64,000 bases of DNA from Bonia amplexicaulis (taxonomy: Eukaryota > Streptophyta > Magnoliopsida > Poales > Poaceae). Position numbers and translations under genes: made by a program. Positions 57,691 through 64,000 of the stretch are shown piece by piece. How positions within the stretch are numbered: the first letter of the stretch is position 1; each line of letters starts with the position of its first letter. A model generated the notes under the pieces. The model worked only from the letters and a program-made list of their open reading frames with translations, did no database searches and was not told where the DNA came from. Where the stretch lies: NCBI GenBank assembly GCA_036346245.1, contig CM070746.1:1033924-1097923 (forward strand), read 5' to 3'.

Positions 57691-58228
57691 CCAAGCCTGC
57701 TCTAACCATCTCCGTCACCAATTTTCAGTCCTATACTGATGCATTGCTTGCCTTCTTCGCACAATAAAAACTGGAGTGGACTATTACAAAATAACAAAGT
57801 ACGACAGGGAAAAGTTACACAGTTTTTGGTGTACATCTAATTAGAAATGCCCATTTTCTTCTACTCCCAGTTATCTCTCTCTGTAAGCATCATGGCAATT
57901 TCTGTCCCATCACATAAGCCACGCACGTCGACTTCTCTGCTCTACAAAATTTCGTCCCCCTTTATGAGCTACGGTGTAAAATGGTATGCTCCCCTTTTCT
58001 GCCATGGATGGAACCACACCTTACTGATCATTCACTTATTCCCATTACACGGTTCAGCATCGTGTATCCTGATACCACTCAATATATAACCACCGAATGC
58101 ATTCATTTGCATGTGTGGATGAGTGCGTGACGGAAGGACCTGTGTAAAAAAAAACCAGAAGTTATATAAGTCCCTATATCAAAATTATAAAGATGTTCTA
58201 CATGCACAAGTTGTTATAAAACAGGGGC
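57691..58228. repeat. Segmental duplication, copy 2 (TRM6 3' end)
   Basis: It starts CCAAGCCTGCTCTAACC like copy 1 (35964) and continues into the Copia LTR at 58212. Bases from about 57820 to 58228 are identical to copy 1 by eye; 57841-58228 matches 36841-37228 at an exact 21,000-base offset. It lacks the about 700 bases present in copy 1. Confidence 0.92.
58032..58139 (-). pseudogene. Duplicated TRM6 last exon (isolated)
   Basis: This 108-bp segment is identical to TRM6 exon 13 (37032-37139), including the acceptor AG and stop codon. It stands alone more than 5 kb upstream of the TRM6 start on the same strand, with no other TRM6 exon visible to the right up to the window end, so it cannot serve TRM6. 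Whether other duplicated exons lie beyond 64000 is unknown. Confidence 0.9.
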
Positions 58229-58463
58229 CCACCTGTCGGTGGCCGTGCGAGGAGATAAGGGGGGAGACGTTTCGTCTCCTCCCCGCGGACGGTTGCGAGC
58301 GGCGCGAGTCGTCTGGATCTGGCGATTCTCGCGCGATGGTGGCGGCGGCCGGGTCATGGGGCGATGGCGGCGAGCGGCGTCGGCAGGGGCTTCGGCGCCG
58401 ACCACACCATGCCCACCGCCCCTCCTCTCTCGGCTCCGCTATAAAGCTCGGGCCTCTCCTCTC

Positions 58464-58816
58464 TGTTAGTCGCTCGATTCTTGCTCTTGGTGATAGCAAG
58501 ATCCTTACTCTCATCGAGAGGATGACACTTGGAGATGGGGCAATTTTTTAGTTTTATTTCTCACACAATGCCATGCCAACCTGAGGGGTTAGGGATACAA
58601 ATTTATAGGCTGTCAACCAGCCAAGCATATGCTAAGATGCTAGTCTAAGATGTTGTCCTAGATGCTAGTCAAGATGCTAGTCTAAGATGCTAAGATGCTG
58701 TCCTAGAAAGATGCTGTCCTAAGATGCTTGTCCTAAGATGTTGTCCTTGAAGGGCAGCAAAAACACCATGTGCTGCAGCCCCACAATCACCAGGCAACAC
58801 AGAGACTTATCCATCA
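58464..58816. mobile_element. Solo LTR (353 bp) inserted in the copy-2 Copia LTR
   Basis: It begins TGTTAGTCGC, ends CCATCA (TG...CA) and is flanked by CTCTC (58459-58463 and 58817-58821). Copy 1 has the single CTCTC at the matching point (about 37506-37510). A 13- to 14-bp degenerate repeat of TAAGATGCTAGTC-type units fills 58630-58745. Confidence 0.8.
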
Positions 58817-60114
58817 CTCTCATCGGGTATCCCGAAATCGAGTGAGCTTCCTTCCCCTTCTTGCTTCAATCTCCGTCGGTGATTCTTGGTCTTTGGGCTG
58901 TTGGCCGGTTCTCCGTGCTTTGCAGGCAGTCAAGGGACTTGACCCTTTCTTAGGGTTCTTGATCTGAGCTTGGCGGAGATATTCACTGAGAGTTTTGAAG
59001 TGTTGATTTGTGCTTGTGTGTAGTTCTTGGCCGGAATCACCGTGTGGTCTTGCGCAGCATCTCTGTACCTCGGCTTCCTTCTTGGCTTCGGCTGAGAGAG
59101 GGAGAGCGGCATTGTATCTCCGTGAACCATCTCCCTGCTAGTCACAGTGGGTTGATAGGTTTTCTGGGACAGCGATTTCATCGTGCCTTGCTATCTTCGG
59201 TTGCTTCAAGTGATTTTGAATATCACTGCTCTGTGAGTTTGTCATCTCTGTTCTTGCAGAACATTGCTGTAGAAAGAGATGCTTGTGGGCTTGTGATTTG
59301 CTCTGTGAGGATGAATGCGGTCTAATACTGAAATTGAATGATCAAACTATTGAGCTCTAGAATTTTGCCTTTGCTGTCATCTGTTTACTTGCCATTCAGT
59401 TAGATATTTTTAGAAGTCTATTTATACCGAGTTTACTTGTTATGTGCTGTTTACACCTTGCTTAGTCTATTCGGCTTGGTGTATAATTTGCTAAAACTGA
59501 GGTTCCATTTTCTGGAAGCACATCCAGATCGTTGGTTAGGTTGCTTACTGTTAATGTGATCTTTAAATTGTCTTTGCTGCTGGCCAAAAATATTAGTTGA
59601 TGATTTTTCAAAGATAAGATTGGCAAATTAATGTTTAGAGCTCAATACTTTGAATCTCACTTGACATATTCAATTTGGGAAGAGTATAGACCTAAGTAGC
59701 GGGACGGCCAAGATTGAAATCTTGAGCAACCCTATATCTGAGAGCAATTATAATCAATCAACATGCTGATTTTAGTCATTTACATTTGGCTATGTTTGAA
59801 GGCAGCATGTTATTTCTTTAAATCTGAATATATGCTTGAGTTGATCATATATGTTAAGTCTTCAATGAGGCGTGCATGGATATACATTAATATTCTTAAT
59901 GCTATGCTGATTTTGAATTCGTATATGACATTCCTGTTGAGTATATACTCTTTTTGCAATGACTTAATTGATTCCTATGTCAATATGTTGTTTAAGTCAA
60001 TCATATGCCATGCTTGGGTGATTATTATTATCATAATTATTATTGTAATTAAAATAGAAAATATGCTTATACCGCAACTTTTACAACAATCCAGAAAAAC
60101 CTATATTTAAAGAA

Positions 60115-63100
60115 ATGGCTTCCTCATCTGACGTCGTAAAGCCCGAAGTTTTCGACGGTGCCAACTTCAAGCGTTGGCAGGCGAGGGCCAAGCTATGGCT
60201 GACTGATCTTAGACTCTTCTGGGTCATTTCAAGTCCTCCGGCGTTTCTGCTAGAGATCCCTGAAACGATGCGTTGGGAAGAGGCTAATAATGCAGTCTTA
60301 GCCCGTTTGCTGGCCATCCTGTCTAATCGTCTGTTTGACGTCTATATCAACTTCACGAATGCCAAGCAACTCTGGGACGAGCTTGATGAGAAATACTCTG
60401 AAGGAGATAATGGGAATAAGTCCTTTGTAACGACCAACTACTTGAACTACAAGATGGTAGAAGGACGGTCGGTGATAGAGCAACTCCACGAGCTTCAACT
60501 CAATGTACATGACTTGAGTCAGTACGACTGCGCCCTACCAGAGAAGTTCCAAGTTAATGTCATCTTGGCCAAGTTACTGCCCTCGTGGTGTGACTTTATG
60601 ACCGCTCATAGACATATAAAGGAGCGCCTGACGCTCAATGAACTGTCAGCTGCTATCAATGTCGAAGAGCGTGCTAGAGCAGGTGACAGCATGGGAAAGG
60701 CTCAGTCCAAGCTCATCAGGTGGAGGTCAAGAGAACTGGAGGCCTGGGAAACCCAAATTCAAGAGTCAGCCCCAATTCAAGCTCCAACCAAAGAAAATGA
60801 AGAAGAAAAAGAAGGACATTGTCTATTTTGTTTACGGAGAGGCTGGTCACAAGGCCAATCATTGCCGCAATCGGAAATGCAAGGGTCCATCTCCTGGTCA
60901 GCACAAAGGTCATAAGGCCGAAGCAAATGTCGCGCTGGCAAGCTCCAGCTTGGAAGAGTACTACCTCAGGCCTTTATGGCAAGTCCATCTATTGATTGGT
61001 GGATTGATACAGGTGCTACTAAACATATATGTGCTGCACGATCTTGTTTCTCTTCATTTCAGGGTGAAGGTGGTGGATCCGTCCTAATGGGCAATGGAGC
61101 CGCCGCAACAGTACGTGGGATTGGACAGATTTACCTGAAGCTTACCTCGGGCAAAACACTCATCCTCAAAGACGTACTATATGTGCCCGCAATGACTCGC
61201 AATCTTCTGAGCGGGTCAATGCTATGCATGCAAGGAATAAAGCTTGTATTCGAGTTCAATAAGGTCATCTTGACCAAGTTTGGTAACTTTGTGGGCAAAG
61301 GATATGATAGCGGAGGCATGATCCGCTTATCCACTCTTGATTTGAACAATGTAAACATCTTTAATGTTTTTCATTGCAATAAAGTTTATGATATTTAGCA
61401 TTCACGGTTGTGTCATGTTAATTTTAAAGCCATTGTGCGGTTAAGCAAAATGAGTTTAATTCTAAGTTATAATTATGAAAAGGGTTCAAAATGCGAAGTG
61501 TGTGTGCAAGCTAAGCAGCCCTGAAAACATTTTCATAGCGTTGAAGGGTGAAGCACTTCTCCACTTGAACAAATTCATTCTGATCTTTGTGAGATGAATG
61601 GAATACTAACTAAAGGTGGCAAACGATACTTCTTAACTCTCATAGATGATGCGACTAAGTATTGTTATATCTATCTACTTAAGTCGAAAGATGAAGCACT
61701 TGAACACTTCAAAATCTATAAAGCAGAAGTTGAAAATCAACTAGAAAAGAAAATCAAACGGTTAAGATCGGACCGAGGCGGTGAATATGTCTCACATGAG
61801 TTCTCCCAATTCTGTGAAGAAAGTGGAATAATTCATGAAATTACTCCACCATACTCACCCCAATCCAATGGAATAGCCGAAAGAAAGAACCAAACTCTTT
61901 GTGACTTGGTTAACGCCATGCTTGAGTTCGGTATCTTGGGACTATTGGTGGGCGAGGGTTCTCATGACTAATTATATCCTTAACAGGGTTCCACCTCGCA
62001 ATCAGGAGGAAACGCCCTATGAAGGATGGAAGGGGAGAAAACCCAACTTATCATTTCTTCGGACTTGGGGATGTCTTGCAAAAGTGCATGTACCATTACC
62101 GAAGAAAAGGAAGCTTGGTCCTAAGACCGTTGATTGTGTCTTTCTAGGATATGTTATTCACAGCACGGCTTATAGATTCTTAGTGATCAAATCCGATGTA
62201 AGTGACATCACTACAAATATAGTGATGGAATCTCGTGATGCGACATTCTTTGAGCAAGTGTTTCCTATGAGACCAAATGAAGTCAGTGACCACTTTGGTC
62301 AAGATTAGGAGTTGAGGAGTAAGAGACAAAGAACCGAAAAGTCACTTGGTGATGACTTTGTCATCTATGTCGTGGATGATGAACCACGAACCCTTTCAGA
62401 GGCATACGCATATCTAGATGTGGATTACTGGAAGGAGGCAGTCCGTAGCGAGATGAATTCCATCATAGCTAACGGAACTTGGAAAATTCGGATCTCACTT
62501 TGATTGTAAGCGGTGAGGTCGCAAATGGATCTTTAAAAGAAAACGTAGACCTGATGGTACTATTGAAAAGTACAAGGCCCGTTTAGTGGCTAAAGGTTTC
62601 ACGCAAAAAGAAGGAGAAGACTACTTTGACACATACTCTCATGTGGCTCGTTTTACCTACAATTCGAGTGCTTTTAGCACTAGCTGCTACATATAAGCTC
62701 CTAGTACATCAAATGGATGTAAAGACCACTTTCCTAAACGGAGAGTTGGATGAGGAGATTTATATGCAACAGCCTGAAGGATTTGTGGTTGAAGGACAAG
62801 AAAAGAAAGTATGTCGATTGATTAAATCCTTGTATGGTCTAAAGCCCCTAAGCAATGGCATGAGAAATTTGATAGTACGATGACGTCGGTCGGCTTTTGA
62901 GTTAACGAAGCCGATAAATGTGTCTACTATCAGTTTTGTGGGGGCGAAGGTGTCATTCTATGCCTGTATGTAGATGACATATTGCTTTTTGGGACCAAGA
63001 TGGATGTGATCAATAATACAAAGTCTTTCCTTTCCCAGAATTTTGATATGAAAGATCTGGGTGAAGCTGATGTTATCCTAAACATCAAACTGATAAAGGG

Positions 63101-63916
63101 TGAGAATGGGATTACTCTTTCACAATCCCATTATGTGGATAAAGTCCTAACCAGATTTGGATTTATGGACTGTAAGCCAGTATCCACACCCTATGATCCA
63201 AATGCAAAGCTGCATAAGAACACTGAACATGTGAAGGATCAACTTAAATATTCTCAAATTATAGGATCCCTGATGTACTTAACTAGTGCAACGAGGCCAG
63301 ACATCTCATATGTTGTTTGCAGATTGAGTCGTTATACGTCCAATCCAGGAGATGATCATTGGATAGCACTAGAAAGAGTACTCAGATATTTGAAGGGAAC
63401 TCTAAATTGGGAATACATTATTCTGGTCATCCGGCAGTCTTGGAAGGATTCAGTGATTCTAACTAGATCAGTGACTCGGATGACATGAAAGCTATGAGTG
63501 GTTATGTATTCACTCTAGCAGGTGGGGCTGTTTCTTGGAAGTCTTCAAAACATACTATCCTTACACGGTCCACCATGGAGGCTGAGTTAGTTGCACTAGA
63601 TTCAGTGGCTGTAGAGGCAGAATGGATTCGAGAACTCCTTTCTGACCTGCCTGTGCTGAAAAAACCTATTCCAGCTATATTAATCTACTGCGATAACCAA
63701 ACCGTTCTGGTTAAGGCGAAGAGTAGAAAGGACAATATGAAGTCCTCAAAATACACAAAGAGACGACTTAAGTCGGTAAGGCATGCCAGAGAGACGGGTG
63801 TTATTTCGGTAGAATACATCGAGTCTGAAAGAAACTTGGCAGATCCTTTCACCAAAGGATTGGCGCAAAAGGTCATCCTTGCAGCATCTCAGGGAATAGG
63901 GCTTATACCCATATGA
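60115..63916 (+). pseudogene. Copia gag-pol, copy 2, nearly full length but frameshifted
   Basis: The gag starts at ATG 60115 (MASSSDVVKPEVFDG; LLPSWCDFMTAH) and shifts frame near 60700. The zinc-knuckle region (GEAGHKANHC, near 60837) has Tyr at both positions where its first two Cys are expected. The protease has WWIDTGATKHIC near 61000. The integrase shows HSRLCHVN near 61400, IDDATKYCYIYLL and RLRSDRGGEY, then SPQSNGIAERKN. Reverse transcriptase shows HQMDVKTTFLNGELDEEI and CLYVDDILLF. RNase H shows STMEAELVALDSVAVEAEWI and ends in ADPFTKGLA. In-frame stops or shifts near 61398, 62307, 62503 and 62900 leave it inactive. Confidence 0.92.
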
Positions 63917-64000
63917 AAGCTCACATCGGTTGTAACCTATCCTAGGAGATCGGAGATCCCGTGAACTAGGCTCTAGAACAATAAACTATGTGAGATTAGA

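Larger units (their letters stand above)
58212..64000 (+). mobile_element. Ty1/copia retrotransposon, copy 2 (runs off the window)
   Basis: The 5' LTR is 58212-60088, made longer than in copy 1 by a solo LTR (58464-58816) and shorter by a deletion of about 45 bp near 58225. The interior keeps gag, protease, integrase, reverse transcriptase and RNase H regions in order. The 3' LTR lies beyond the window end. The upstream flank is CAAGT, as in copy 1. It lacks the hAT element and the large deletions of copy 1. Confidence 0.92.

Overview
The window is nuclear DNA of a monocot grass, most likely rice (Oryza) or a close relative. The evidence is spliced GT-AG genes with GC-rich first exons, a CC-NBS-LRR gene, Ty3/gypsy and Ty1/copia retrotransposons, hAT and Tourist/MULE-type MITEs and a plant-mobile-domain element. 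The species call is inference; no search could be run. Only three host genes are visible and most of the remaining DNA is mobile or repeat-derived.

Layout. (1) 1-2451: 3' part of an NLR resistance gene (+), cut by the window start. (2) 2452-11153: non-genic DNA with a small non-LTR insertion, a foldback MITE, a short-LTR non-autonomous retrotransposon (4328-5869) and a complete but decayed hAT transposon (7097-11145, 8-bp target duplication). (3) 11990-22437: nested gypsy remains, mostly minus strand, pierced by two nested MITEs, an array-bearing repeat (15024-16879) and a plus-strand gypsy tail. (4) 22438-27602: a second array-bearing repeat and a complete small non-autonomous LTR retrotransposon (24632-27602, minus) whose interior belongs to the same repeat family. 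(5) 28496-33036: a 13-exon E2F transcription factor gene (-). (6) 33037-35960: intergenic DNA with MITEs and a tandem duplication. (7) 37032-52964: a 13-exon TRM6 gene (-), the non-catalytic subunit of the tRNA m1A58 methyltransferase. Its last intron holds an 8.8-kb Copia element, which itself holds a 4.2-kb hAT element. (8) 53500-57085: a MULE-like element carrying a broken plant-mobile-domain gene and a degenerate TTTAGTTTAGA array. (9) 57691-64000: a second copy of the TRM6 last exon with flanks, followed by a second, more complete Copia copy that runs off the window.

The E2F and TRM6 models were built exon by exon from splice sites. Both stay in frame through all 13 exons (481 and 482 codons plus stop), so both genes look intact despite the insertions. 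E2F acts in cell-cycle transcription and TRM6 in tRNA modification; nothing in the window links their functions.

The most informative structures are: the two Copia copies, which act as each other's empty-site reference and date a hAT insertion, a solo-LTR insertion and several microhomology deletions; a block of about 400 bp around the TRM6 last exon that is identical in both copies while flanking DNA has diverged; and a repeat family whose members keep similar ends but carry different short-period arrays (23-bp CCGGTCTGACCG units in one, about 26-bp TACGAC...GGTCG units in another).
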